From positions 1 through 31,595 of IMG/VR virus record IMGVR_UViG_3300009610_000061: DNA of 31,595 nt. One strand, given 5' to 3'. Below the pieces are notes generated by a model. It searched no databases and had not been told where the DNA came from. It saw nothing but the letters and a program-made list of their open reading frames with translations. A program made the translations under genes and the position numbers. Below are positions 21,327 through 28,565 of this stretch, one piece after another. Within the stretch, counting starts at the first letter, position 1. Each line of letters opens with the position of its first letter. This DNA is from a virus.

Positions 21327-21342
21327 TGAAAGGGATCATCCT

Positions 21343-22437
21343 ATGGCTATGACCGAATATGGCCCCAATCATCCGCTTGCGGTGAAATTGTGGGCAAAGC
21401 GTCTCTTTATCGAAAGTCTGAGAGAGACGTTCATCGATCGGTTCATCGGTACGTCCGACAAGAACTCGATCATCCAAATGCGCGACGAACTCAAGAAGTC
21501 GGCCGGCGACAAAGTCACCTTCGGCCTGCGTCTGCAGTTGGTCGGCGCTGGTACGGCTGGCGACAATACGCTGGAAGGCAACGAAGAGGCACTCAGCACC
21601 TTCGCCGACTCCATCATCATCGACCAGCTTCGTCACGCGGTACGCAGCAAGGGCAAGATGTCCGAGCAGCGCGTGCCGTTCAGCGTTCGTCAGGAGTCAA
21701 TGGACGGCCTGAAGGATTGGTGGGCTGACCGGCTCGATGTCTGGTTCTTCAATCAGGCGGCGGGGTTCACGGCACAGGGCGATGTCCGTTATACGGGGAT
21801 GCAGCCGGTGCTGGCACCGGACGGCAACCACATCTTTCGGCCGAACAGCAAAACGACTGACGAGTCACTGACTGCCGGTGACGAGTTCAGCTTGGCACAC
21901 ATCGATCGCATGATTGCGCGTGCCAAGACGTTCGCTTCGGCGGGCGGTTCTGGCCCCGTCCCCATTCGGCCGGTGCGGTACAAAGGTGGTGACTACTACG
22001 TCCTGTTCATCCACCCGTACCAGACCTTCTCGCTTCGCTCCAACTACAACGCGGGCGCGTGGGCCGATCTCCAGAAGTCCAAGCTCATCGCGACGGGTAG
22101 CGAGGATAACCCCATCTTCCAGGGTGGGTCGTTCCTCGGTATCTACAACGGCGTGGTTATCCACGAGTCGTCACGTGTCACCAATGGTGTTCACAGCACG
22201 ACTGGCGCCGCTGTCGCCAATGCTCGCCGCGCTGTGATGTGCGGAGCGCAGGCTGTCGTCATGGCTACTGGCCGCGACGAGGCTGGGCCGGAGAAGATGA
22301 ATTGGGTCGAAGAGCTGTTTGACTACAACAATCAGCTCGGCGTTGCGGCAGGCATGATCGCCGGCCTCAAGAAGACGCAGTTCAACAATCTGGACTACGG
22401 CACGATCGTCTTCTCCACCTATGCGCCGCAGCCGTAA
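21343..22437 (+). CDS. Major capsid protein, N4-gp56 family (364 aa)
   Basis: The ATG at 21343 has AAGG about nine bases upstream. The sequence has the family features: N-arm MTEYGPNHPLAVKLWAKRL, then GDKVTFGLRLQLVG (55-68), the helix with RQESMDGLKDWWADRLD and DVWFFN, and WVEELFDYNNQLGVAAGMIAGLKKTQFN near the C-terminus. These recur in N4-gp56-type HK97-fold coat proteins of many podoviruses. The length is typical (about 350-400). It is the main shell protein. The adjacent scaffold and the small gene downstream support the assignment. No proteolytic N-terminal delta domain is evident, fitting a separate scaffold. Confidence 0.93.
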   Translation: MAMTEYGPNHPLAVKLWAKRLFIESLRETFIDRFIGTSDKNSIIQMRDELKKSAGDKVTFGLRLQLVGAGTAGDNTLEGNEEALSTFADSIIIDQLRHAVRSKGKMSEQRVPFSVRQESMDGLKDWWADRLDVWFFNQAAGFTAQGDVRYTGMQPVLAPDGNHIFRPNSKTTDESLTAGDEFSLAHIDRMIARAKTFASAGGSGPVPIRPVRYKGGDYYVLFIHPYQTFSLRSNYNAGAWADLQKSKLIATGSEDNPIFQGGSFLGIYNGVVIHESSRVTNGVHSTTGAAVANARRAVMCGAQAVVMATGRDEAGPEKMNWVEELFDYNNQLGVAAGMIAGLKKTQFNNLDYGTIVFSTYAPQP

Positions 22438-22460
22438 TCGCTGCTAGAAAGGAATAAGTC

Positions 22461-22832
22461 ATGGCGAGAAATCCTCGTGTCCTGCACACGCAGCAGGTTC
22501 ATTACTTCCGCAAGCGCGTCACCTATAATGAAGCTGGCATCGCTGCTGGCGTCTATATCGGTACGGTTCCGGCGGGAGCTATGCTGGTCGCGTTGAACGT
22601 CCGCGTTACCACGGCGTTCAACGGTACGTCGCCGGCTCTGAATGTCGGCACTACGCCAACGGGAGTGGAGGTCTTTACGGACGCCGCTGGCGCTGGCGCA
22701 CGTAGCCCGACGATCCCGAACCTTGCGTTCGCGAACGACACCGATCTCTATGTGTCGTCTGCGGCGACAGGCGCTCCCACCACTGGCCTCGGCGATGTTC
22801 TTATCGCCTACGCGCCAAACAACGATCAGTAG
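22461..22832 (+). CDS. Small beta-rich head protein, possible decoration protein (123 aa)
   Basis: The ATG at 22461 has AAAGGA eight bases upstream and starts 23 bases after the coat gene. Residues 1-35 are basic (MARNPRVLHTQQVHYFRKRV); the rest is alternating strands (AGVYIGTVPAGAMLVALNVRV ... TPTGVEVFTDAAG ... TDLYVSSAATG). The composition matches small beta-barrel proteins encoded straight after coat genes that cap or stabilise the shell. The exact family was not recognised; placement is the main evidence. Confidence 0.8.
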   Translation: MARNPRVLHTQQVHYFRKRVTYNEAGIAAGVYIGTVPAGAMLVALNVRVTTAFNGTSPALNVGTTPTGVEVFTDAAGAGARSPTIPNLAFANDTDLYVSSAATGAPTTGLGDVLIAYAPNNDQ

Positions 22833-22844
22833 GAAGGAAGGTTT

Positions 22845-23411
22845 ATGGTCCAGCGCACCTTAACCCGCGAACGAACGAAACAGGCGTACACGTTGGTCGA
22901 CTTGTCACGGCTCCATAAGGAGACGCGCAAGGATATCATCGAGGACGCCTATGGAGGCGGAGGTATCTATGGTATCCGTGTCGTTGAAGAGCACATCAAC
23001 GGGCCTGCTGTGGCTCCCGTCTATGGGTTCTACAATGACGGAGTCGACGCCGAGAAATGGGATGCTGCCAAGAAGCAGCTCAGCATTAACGGCTCGGCTG
23101 TGGAGATCATCGATCCTCAACGGGTTGAGGCGCTGCGGGGGGCGGCTGTTAGCAAAGCCGCCTCCGTTGCTTCTCGCGTGCGGGCTGCTGAGGCTAAGGC
23201 TGTTGGCGACATCGTCGGTGACAATGATGAAGTTGACGATGATGATTACATCGCTTACAATCCGAGCGCAGACCGTGACGGTGGCGAAGTGGCAGAGGCT
23301 CCGGAGCCTGAAACTCCGGATGCCGAACCTGAAGAAGCCGCCACCACTGAGCCGGAGGAAGAAGCCGAGACGCCGCGCAAGCTGGCGAAGCGGAACAAAG
23401 CGCCAAGGTAA
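22845..23411 (+). CDS. Hypothetical virion-region protein with acidic tail (188 aa)
   Basis: The ATG at 22845 is preceded by GGAAGGAAGG. The N-terminal half is a compact alpha/beta domain (TKQAYTLVDLSRLHKETRKD; GGGGIYGIRVVEEHINGP; VAPVYGFYNDGVDAEKW). From residue about 115 it becomes highly acidic (GDNDEVDDDDY; PEPETPDAEPEEAATTEPEE) and ends basic (PRKLAKRNKAPR). The acidic tail may keep it soluble or bind a basic partner. Position between head protein and adaptor suggests a minor head or connector role, unproven. Confidence 0.8.
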   Translation: MVQRTLTRERTKQAYTLVDLSRLHKETRKDIIEDAYGGGGIYGIRVVEEHINGPAVAPVYGFYNDGVDAEKWDAAKKQLSINGSAVEIIDPQRVEALRGAAVSKAASVASRVRAAEAKAVGDIVGDNDEVDDDDYIAYNPSADRDGGEVAEAPEPETPDAEPEEAATTEPEEEAETPRKLAKRNKAPR

Positions 23412-23430
23412 GTGACAAGGAGGCTCGGTC

Positions 23431-24048
23431 GTGGCTACGTTTAATGAAACCATCACACGTATCGCGACCGAGCTTCGGCGCTCCAATCTGACTGAGGATA
23501 TTAAATTCGCCATTAACGACGCTATCAAGGAAGCGGCCCAATCTCGCTTCTGGTTTAACGAGATGCTGGTGAACTTCCCACTCGTTGCCAACACAGAGTC
23601 CTACCCTGACATCAATACTCTCGTCACTATTGACGCGGTCTACTATAACGTCGGCAGCACGCGCTACAATGTAGACCCTATGAATTTCCTTGATCTTCAA
23701 GATCGCGCAAATGGCAACGCTCAGTATGGGTTGCCAGATTTCTATTCGCGGTACGAAGGGAAGATCTACCTCGACCCCATTCCTAGCGTCGCTGGTACGC
23801 TGTATCTACGCGGCCACGGCCAGCTTGATCCGTTCCCATTCGTTGGCAATGATGATACGAACCCATGGCTCAACGAGGGCGAGCTCTACATTCGCGCGCT
23901 GGCAAAGCGCAACTTGCTCCGCGATGTCATACGCGATTATGGCGAGGCGCGGGCCATGGAAGCTATTTCCGAAGATTACAAGCAGCAGCTAGAAAATGCG
24001 ACGGCTGAAAAGTCAAGCACTGGCGAGATTAGGAGCACCCAGTTTTGA
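23431..24048 (+). CDS. Head-to-tail adaptor protein (205 aa)
   Basis: GTG 23431 is the start, with AAGGAGG seven bases upstream. Residues 5-45 form the N-terminal helices (TITRIATELRRSNLTEDIKFAINDAIKEAAQ) with RFWFNE. A beta region follows (FPLVANTESYPD; TLVTIDAVYYNVGSTRY), then RYEGKIYLDPIPSVAGTLYLRGHG. The C-terminal helices are rich in Arg/Glu (LAKRNLLRDVIRDYGEARAM). This layout is that of podovirus adaptor or tail accessory proteins of the SU10-adaptor/P22-gp4 functional class, which bridge portal and tail hub. It ends in a TTGA overlap with the next gene. Confidence 0.8.
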   Translation: MATFNETITRIATELRRSNLTEDIKFAINDAIKEAAQSRFWFNEMLVNFPLVANTESYPDINTLVTIDAVYYNVGSTRYNVDPMNFLDLQDRANGNAQYGLPDFYSRYEGKIYLDPIPSVAGTLYLRGHGQLDPFPFVGNDDTNPWLNEGELYIRALAKRNLLRDVIRDYGEARAMEAISEDYKQQLENATAEKSSTGEIRSTQF

Positions 24049-25562
24049 CCGCCCTTGTCCAACTTGCTGATATCGTCGTTGATGACGTTGAACGGACTGA
24101 CGTTCCGTTTGGCGAATGGCTGCCTGATCTCCCGGAGTTGAACAATCCCGGCGCGGTGGAGGCTCTCAATGTCCTACCCATTGAGGGCGGCTACAGTCCG
24201 TTTCCCAGTCTCTCGACCAGCACGGTTCTGCCGGAGGTAGTGCGCGGCGCTACGTCGGTCATATCACCTGCCGACATTACTCAAATCTACGCGGGTACGA
24301 TTGCCGGTATCTACACGAAGTTCGGTGGCGGCGGCTTCACCAAGTTGATCTCCAAGAACAGCAATATCATAAACTCGTGGAAGTTCATACGAGTAAATGA
24401 GCAGATGGTCATGATCCATCCCGAGCATGATCCTATGCGTTCGCCTGTCGCGACCACTACTCCCCCGGTCGTACTGGGCGGCACCCCGCCGCGCGCTGCT
24501 TGCGGCGCACAGGTCGGCGACTTCTTATTCCTCGGTGACCTGCTTATCGATCCGGACGATAGCGGCGGACGTTTTCCAAGTCGTATCCGCTGGAGCGGCT
24601 TCAACAACATCGACATGCCGTGGATCAGTGATCCCATCACACAGGCTGATTTTCAAGACATGCCAGCGGAAGGCGGGCCAATCGTAGCGATAGCTGGCCG
24701 AGAACATGGCACCATCTTCCAAGCGCGTATGATCAGCCGTGCCACCTATCGCGGCCCGCCTACCATCTTTGATATCGCTACTCTGGAGGACAAGCGCGGC
24801 GCTATTGCCCGCGACTGCGTTGTTGATATTGGCCCGCTTCAGTATTTCATTGCTGAGGACGGGTTCTTTTACTGGAACGGTACGAACTCCGTCCCCATTG
24901 GGGATAGCCGCGTTAATCGCTACTTCTTCAACAAGCTCCAGTACAGCTTCCGCAATCGCATTGTCGGCGCGGCTGACTTTGTCAATGGCTGCGTACACTG
25001 GGCCTTCCCGACCGGCTCATCGGGCGAGCTGGATGAAATCATCACCTACTCCTATCGCGAGAACCGCTTCGCTCATACGCAGATACCACTGGAATATCTG
25101 TTCAGCAGCGCCGTGTCCAACATATCGGCGGAAGAGCTGACCAACCCGGCCGAAAGCTACACTGTCAGCTTCGACAGCCCTCAGTACCGCGCGGGCGGGC
25201 GTATGCGGCTGGCGGCCTTTGACACGGCTCACACCTATGGCCTCTTCGTTGGACCTAACATGGCAGCCGCTATTGATACCAGCGAGTTCACTGGGCCGGA
25301 CGGCAGGCGTGTCTTCATCAATCATGCGCGCCCATTGGTGGACATCAACGCTCCGGTCGCGCAGATGCGCGTACTTAAACGTGACCAGCTTATCGGAGGG
25401 CCTCTTGAGCTGGGCAATGCCATATGGCAGGAAGCTGACGGAACATTCTCCATTTTCGGCGATGCTCGCTACATGCGGTTCCGGGTTATCATTCCAGCCG
25501 GTGCGGCGTGGACACATGGGAATGGTGTACAGATTTCTCGCAAAGCAACGGGAGTATTCTGA
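24045..25562 (+). CDS. Tail hub protein, P22 gp10-like (505 aa)
   Basis: TTG 24045 is the start, its last two bases overlapping the adaptor stop; translational coupling explains the weak start. The product is almost entirely beta: many strand-turn repeats such as SRIRWSGFNNIDMPW (about 185-199), GREHGTIFQARMISRATYRG (about 221-240) and PLQYFIAEDGFFYWNGTN (about 263-280), as in beta-propeller tail hub/needle-knob stabilising proteins. FNNIDMPW and GPLQYFIAEDGFFYWNG are recognisable from phage 'tail hub/stabilisation' proteins. It should form the short tail tube below the adaptor. It ends with a TGATG overlap with the next start. Confidence 0.75.
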   Translation: MTALVQLADIVVDDVERTDVPFGEWLPDLPELNNPGAVEALNVLPIEGGYSPFPSLSTSTVLPEVVRGATSVISPADITQIYAGTIAGIYTKFGGGGFTKLISKNSNIINSWKFIRVNEQMVMIHPEHDPMRSPVATTTPPVVLGGTPPRAACGAQVGDFLFLGDLLIDPDDSGGRFPSRIRWSGFNNIDMPWISDPITQADFQDMPAEGGPIVAIAGREHGTIFQARMISRATYRGPPTIFDIATLEDKRGAIARDCVVDIGPLQYFIAEDGFFYWNGTNSVPIGDSRVNRYFFNKLQYSFRNRIVGAADFVNGCVHWAFPTGSSGELDEIITYSYRENRFAHTQIPLEYLFSSAVSNISAEELTNPAESYTVSFDSPQYRAGGRMRLAAFDTAHTYGLFVGPNMAAAIDTSEFTGPDGRRVFINHARPLVDINAPVAQMRVLKRDQLIGGPLELGNAIWQEADGTFSIFGDARYMRFRVIIPAGAAWTHGNGVQISRKATGVF

Positions 25563-25861
25563 TGCTAGGTAGCCCATTCGTCTTTTTGTCCAGCATAGAA
25601 GCAGAGACGCCTACTGGCGTCTACGGCTGGGCGAAGCGGCTAATAGAGATCTTTCAGCGGTGGCATCTCACCGACTTGATTGATCAACCGTTGATCGGCA
25701 ACGAACTAAAGGTAATTCGCGTAAAGGCTGACGGAGGTAGTTTCGAATACGCTGACCAGCCCGTTGTTCCGCCGCCTCAGCTACCGACTAATCTCGCTGG
25801 CAAGGGCGGCTACACAGTTAAGGTCAAGGCCGACGCATCCGGCTATGAGCTAGTGCCATAA
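25562..25861 (+). CDS. Small hypothetical virion protein (99 aa)
   Basis: ATG 25562 overlaps the hub gene stop (TGATG) with GGGAG seven bases upstream; earlier in-frame ATGs fall inside the hub gene. Residues 1-40 (MLGSPFVFLSSIEAETPTGVYGWAKRLIEIFQRW) include an amphipathic helix. The rest carries strands (LKVIRVKADGGSFEYADQ) and a Pro-rich turn, ending GYELVP. The closing GKGGYTVKVKADASGYELVP resembles the short tail-spike anchoring motifs often seen in podovirus virion proteins. Function unknown. Confidence 0.75.
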   Translation: MLGSPFVFLSSIEAETPTGVYGWAKRLIEIFQRWHLTDLIDQPLIGNELKVIRVKADGGSFEYADQPVVPPPQLPTNLAGKGGYTVKVKADASGYELVP

Positions 25862-25873
25862 AGGAAGAATGAC

Positions 25874-26611
25874 ATGGGACTTCTAGGCAGCATTGGCAAG
25901 TTCTTCGTAGGCGGCAAGAAGAAGTCGTCGAAGAGCAAGTCGGAAGGAACGAGCGACTACGATCCTTACGAGCCAACGATACCGTATATTAACGACTACT
26001 TGAAAAGTACGTCGGAGTTGTACGGCGGCGGAGCGCCCCAGATCAGCGGTTATGAGCAGGAGGGATATGACCTGCTGAAGGACATCGTTGGTCAGGGTGC
26101 TACGGCTATTGATCCTGCCATTGCTGCGAACAACAAGACCCTGAGCGGCTACTATCTCAACCCGGATACGAACCCGTACATCAAGGAAATCGCCGACCGC
26201 ATGGCTGGTCAAGCGGCGACGAACGTCAATTCTTCTTTCAGCGGCTCGGGGCGCACTGGCAGCGGGCTCGGCGGATACTACTCCGGATATGGCGCTGCTC
26301 AGGCGGGCGGCGAAGTCTACGCCAATAACTACGCGAACGAGCGTGGTAACATGATGACGGCTGCTGGCATGGCTCCGCAGCTCGAGGCTGGACGCTACCT
26401 CGGTCCGCAAGCCATGATCAGCGCAGGTCAGAATATTAGCTCGCGCCCGTACGACATCAATCAGCAGTACGGGAACACGCTAGGCAGCATTGCCCAGCTA
26501 GGCCAGCAGGGCAAGACGACAGGCCAACAGACGAACTACGGTTATCAGCAAGGGCTGATCGGTAAGGTCGCAACGTCGTTCACCAACAAACTCTTTAATC
26601 TCGGAGGATAG
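25874..26611 (+). CDS. Internal virion/ejection protein candidate (245 aa)
   Basis: The ATG at 25874 has AAGGA eight bases upstream. The N-terminus MGLLGSIGKFFVGGKKKSSKSKS (amphipathic, then Lys/Ser-rich) followed by YDPYEPTIPYINDYLK is a recurring start of podovirus internal proteins. The middle is Gly/Ala/Ser-rich (SFSGSGRTGSGLGGYYSGYGAAQAG, about 118-142), then QYGNTLGSIAQLGQQGKTTGQQ. Such proteins are packaged in the capsid and leave early in infection to extend the tail or line the channel. It heads a run of five candidate virion genes with similar composition. Confidence 0.7.
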   Translation: MGLLGSIGKFFVGGKKKSSKSKSEGTSDYDPYEPTIPYINDYLKSTSELYGGGAPQISGYEQEGYDLLKDIVGQGATAIDPAIAANNKTLSGYYLNPDTNPYIKEIADRMAGQAATNVNSSFSGSGRTGSGLGGYYSGYGAAQAGGEVYANNYANERGNMMTAAGMAPQLEAGRYLGPQAMISAGQNISSRPYDINQQYGNTLGSIAQLGQQGKTTGQQTNYGYQQGLIGKVATSFTNKLFNLGG

Positions 26612-26615
26612 GGCC

Positions 26616-27032
26616 ATGCCTTTAATGGACGGAATTCAGCGGTGGCAGCCCGCTATGATGCAGCGGCCCGGAATGCAATTCTTGCCGACTGGCTCTGTTG
26701 CGCCAGTTGAAGCTGGCGGCTTTGAAACGCCTCAGCAGCGATTTGAACGACAGGCAGCGGAACGCAAGGCCGCTGGAGGCACTGGCGTCAGGGCGGTCGA
26801 CGACACGATGGCGACGGCTGGGGGCGGAGGTCCGCAGGGAAACAAGGCGGTCGACCCCTTGGCTCCTCTGCCGGAGGGAGGCGCTGGCGGGGCAGTACCT
26901 CCCGTCGCTGGCGCAGGCGGTGCTCCCGTCGCTGGCGCTGGGGGCGCTCCCGCAGCCGCCGCAGGGGCCGGAGGTAGCGGCGGAATTATGGGCGCTATCA
27001 TGAAGATGCTTCCCATGCTAATGGGTGGCTAG
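26616..27032 (+). CDS. Gly/Ala/Pro-rich virion-region protein (138 aa)
   Basis: The ATG at 26616 has GGAGG nine bases upstream inside the previous gene's last codons. The first 50 residues are moderately normal (WQPAMMQRPGMQFLPTG; TPQQRFERQAAERKAA). Residues 75-120 are a low-complexity run of PVAGAGGA repeats. The C-terminus GGIMGAIMKMLPMLMGG is a short hydrophobic, Gly-capped helix that could insert in membrane. Probably a minor internal protein. Confidence 0.72.
   Translation: MPLMDGIQRWQPAMMQRPGMQFLPTGSVAPVEAGGFETPQQRFERQAAERKAAGGTGVRAVDDTMATAGGGGPQGNKAVDPLAPLPEGGAGGAVPPVAGAGGAPVAGAGGAPAAAAGAGGSGGIMGAIMKMLPMLMGG
26901..26948 (+). repeat. Two 24-base tandem repeats
   Basis: Units 26901-26924 and 26925-26948 (both beginning CCCGTCGCTGGCGC) encode PVAGAGGA twice, followed by a decayed third unit. 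Within the 138-residue Gly/Ala-rich gene; likely variable between relatives. Confidence 0.7.
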
Positions 27033-27043
27033 GAGTAGCGACG

Positions 27044-27808
27044 ATGCCATATCAGTCACAATACACCGGCCCGGATATTTACGACTCGTTCGATCCGCGG
27101 TACGCTGCTCCTCCGCAGCATCCGCCGAACCTTCCGTATCTACCTCCGGAGCCGCCCATGGTGCCAGCGCCAGTTCAGGGCAGCGCGGGGCCGAGTCTGC
27201 CAGTGCAGGCTTCGGCGGTCGCACCTGGAATGGCTCCGGTAGCTCCTGAGGCAGTCGCGCAGAAGAAAAAGCGCGGTATCCTCGGCGCTATCGGCGGCTT
27301 GCTGGAAGGCGCATTCATGCCGGAGCCTGACTCGCTTTACGCGGCGGCGTTGCGCGGCGGTATCTGGGATGCCAAGGCGAACCAGAAAGCGTACAAGCAG
27401 CAGCAGGAGACTCTTGACCTTGAGCGGTCTGCGGCTAACTACGAGCTGAAGCAGAAGATGACGCAGCCTCAGTACAAGGTCTTCGGCAACAGCATCCTCG
27501 TTACTCCCCCCGGAGGCGGCGAGGCTTACATCATGCAACCGCCGCGTACTGAGTCTGAGTTCGAGGCTCTCTCCAAGAAGTGGTCTTCGCTAGATGATGG
27601 CGATCCACTGAAGAAGCTGATCGAGGGTTATCTGCTCAAGTCGAATGCGACGTACGTACTGGAGTCTAAGGCGGGTACAGCTAAGGACGTCGCACGTACA
27701 CGAGCAGGCGCTACTACAGGAGCAGCCCAGATTCGCGCCAACGCGCCGCCGAAGACTGGTAAGCCAGCTCTAGCTCTGCCCCCCGGCGCTGTCGTCGTAA
27801 AGAAATAG
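27044..27808 (+). CDS. Internal virion/ejection protein candidate (254 aa)
   Basis: The ATG at 27044 has GGAG about nine bases upstream. Residues 1-65 are Pro-rich (PPQHPPNLPYLPPEPPM). Residues 73-95 are KKKRGILGAIGGLLEGAFM, a basic-then-hydrophobic Gly-zipper segment suited to membrane insertion. A Gln/Lys/Ala-rich helical segment follows (ANQKAYKQQQETLDLERSAANYELKQKM). The tail has KTGKPALALPPG. The composition and its place in the ejection-protein run support an internal role, but no family was recognised. Confidence 0.7.
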   Translation: MPYQSQYTGPDIYDSFDPRYAAPPQHPPNLPYLPPEPPMVPAPVQGSAGPSLPVQASAVAPGMAPVAPEAVAQKKKRGILGAIGGLLEGAFMPEPDSLYAAALRGGIWDAKANQKAYKQQQETLDLERSAANYELKQKMTQPQYKVFGNSILVTPPGGGEAYIMQPPRTESEFEALSKKWSSLDDGDPLKKLIEGYLLKSNATYVLESKAGTAKDVARTRAGATTGAAQIRANAPPKTGKPALALPPGAVVVKK

Positions 27809-27815
27809 GTGATGT

Positions 27816-28565
27816 ATGGCCGAAGGTACTATTATCAAGATGCAAGATGGAAGTCTACGCATCCAGACGAATGGGGAGTGGGCTCCCTATACAGGTGTCG
27901 ATCCAGCGAAGCCCAAGAAAGCGGGTATGAGCAAAGAGGATCGCCAGCGGCTGAACACCATGGGCGAAGACGCAGCGGCAGCCAAGGAAGTCGGCTCTTT
28001 GTACGATCGCGCTGAAAAGGCTTTGGCGGACATTCGTCCCGGCCCATATCGCAATAGTCTCCTGCTCAGCCCTGCTATTCCAGAAGAGGAAGGCGGCTGG
28101 GCTGACAGGGCCAGCGCGGCGACCTTTGGCGGCGTAGCGCGCGGCATCGGTGCGGTGACTCCGAAGGAAACGTCAGCGTATCAAACGGCCCGCGCTATCC
28201 AGAACGCGGCGGTGCTGGAGCGCCAGCTTCTCCAGAAAGGCGTACAGACCAATACTGATGCACAGCGCATGATGCTTGCTGACATCTCCCCTAACAAGGA
28301 TATGAAAGCGAACATGGAGATCATCAACGCTGGCCGCGATCAAATTCGTCGGCGGCAGGCCAAAGCGGCTTTCTATACGAAGTTTGCGAATAACTGGGGA
28401 CTCAATGGCGTGAGCCCAGACGGCTTCACGGCTGACGAGCTCTGGGCCAAGAGCAGCGACTATATCACCAAGAAGCTCATGGGTGACGGGAAGAAGCCGC
28501 CTCCTACCCCGGCTCCCAAAGGTCCAAAGATCACTGTTATCTCACGTACACCAAAGGCGCGATAA
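27816..28565 (+). CDS. Internal virion protein candidate (249 aa)
   Basis: The ATG at 27816 has AGGTG about six bases upstream. The N-terminus reads MAEGTIIKMQDGSLRIQTNGEW, a recurring beta-hairpin start. The rest is helical: EDAAAAKEVGSLYDRAEKALADI (about 50-72), FGGVARGIGAVTPKETSAYQTARAIQNAAVLERQLLQKGVQTNTDAQRMMLA (about 104-155). ISPNKDMKANMEIINAGRDQIRRRQAKAAFYTKFA is also typical of podovirus ejection proteins. A Pro/Lys-rich C-terminus ends it. It leads directly into the 902-residue protein. Confidence 0.72.
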   Translation: MAEGTIIKMQDGSLRIQTNGEWAPYTGVDPAKPKKAGMSKEDRQRLNTMGEDAAAAKEVGSLYDRAEKALADIRPGPYRNSLLLSPAIPEEEGGWADRASAATFGGVARGIGAVTPKETSAYQTARAIQNAAVLERQLLQKGVQTNTDAQRMMLADISPNKDMKANMEIINAGRDQIRRRQAKAAFYTKFANNWGLNGVSPDGFTADELWAKSSDYITKKLMGDGKKPPPTPAPKGPKITVISRTPKAR

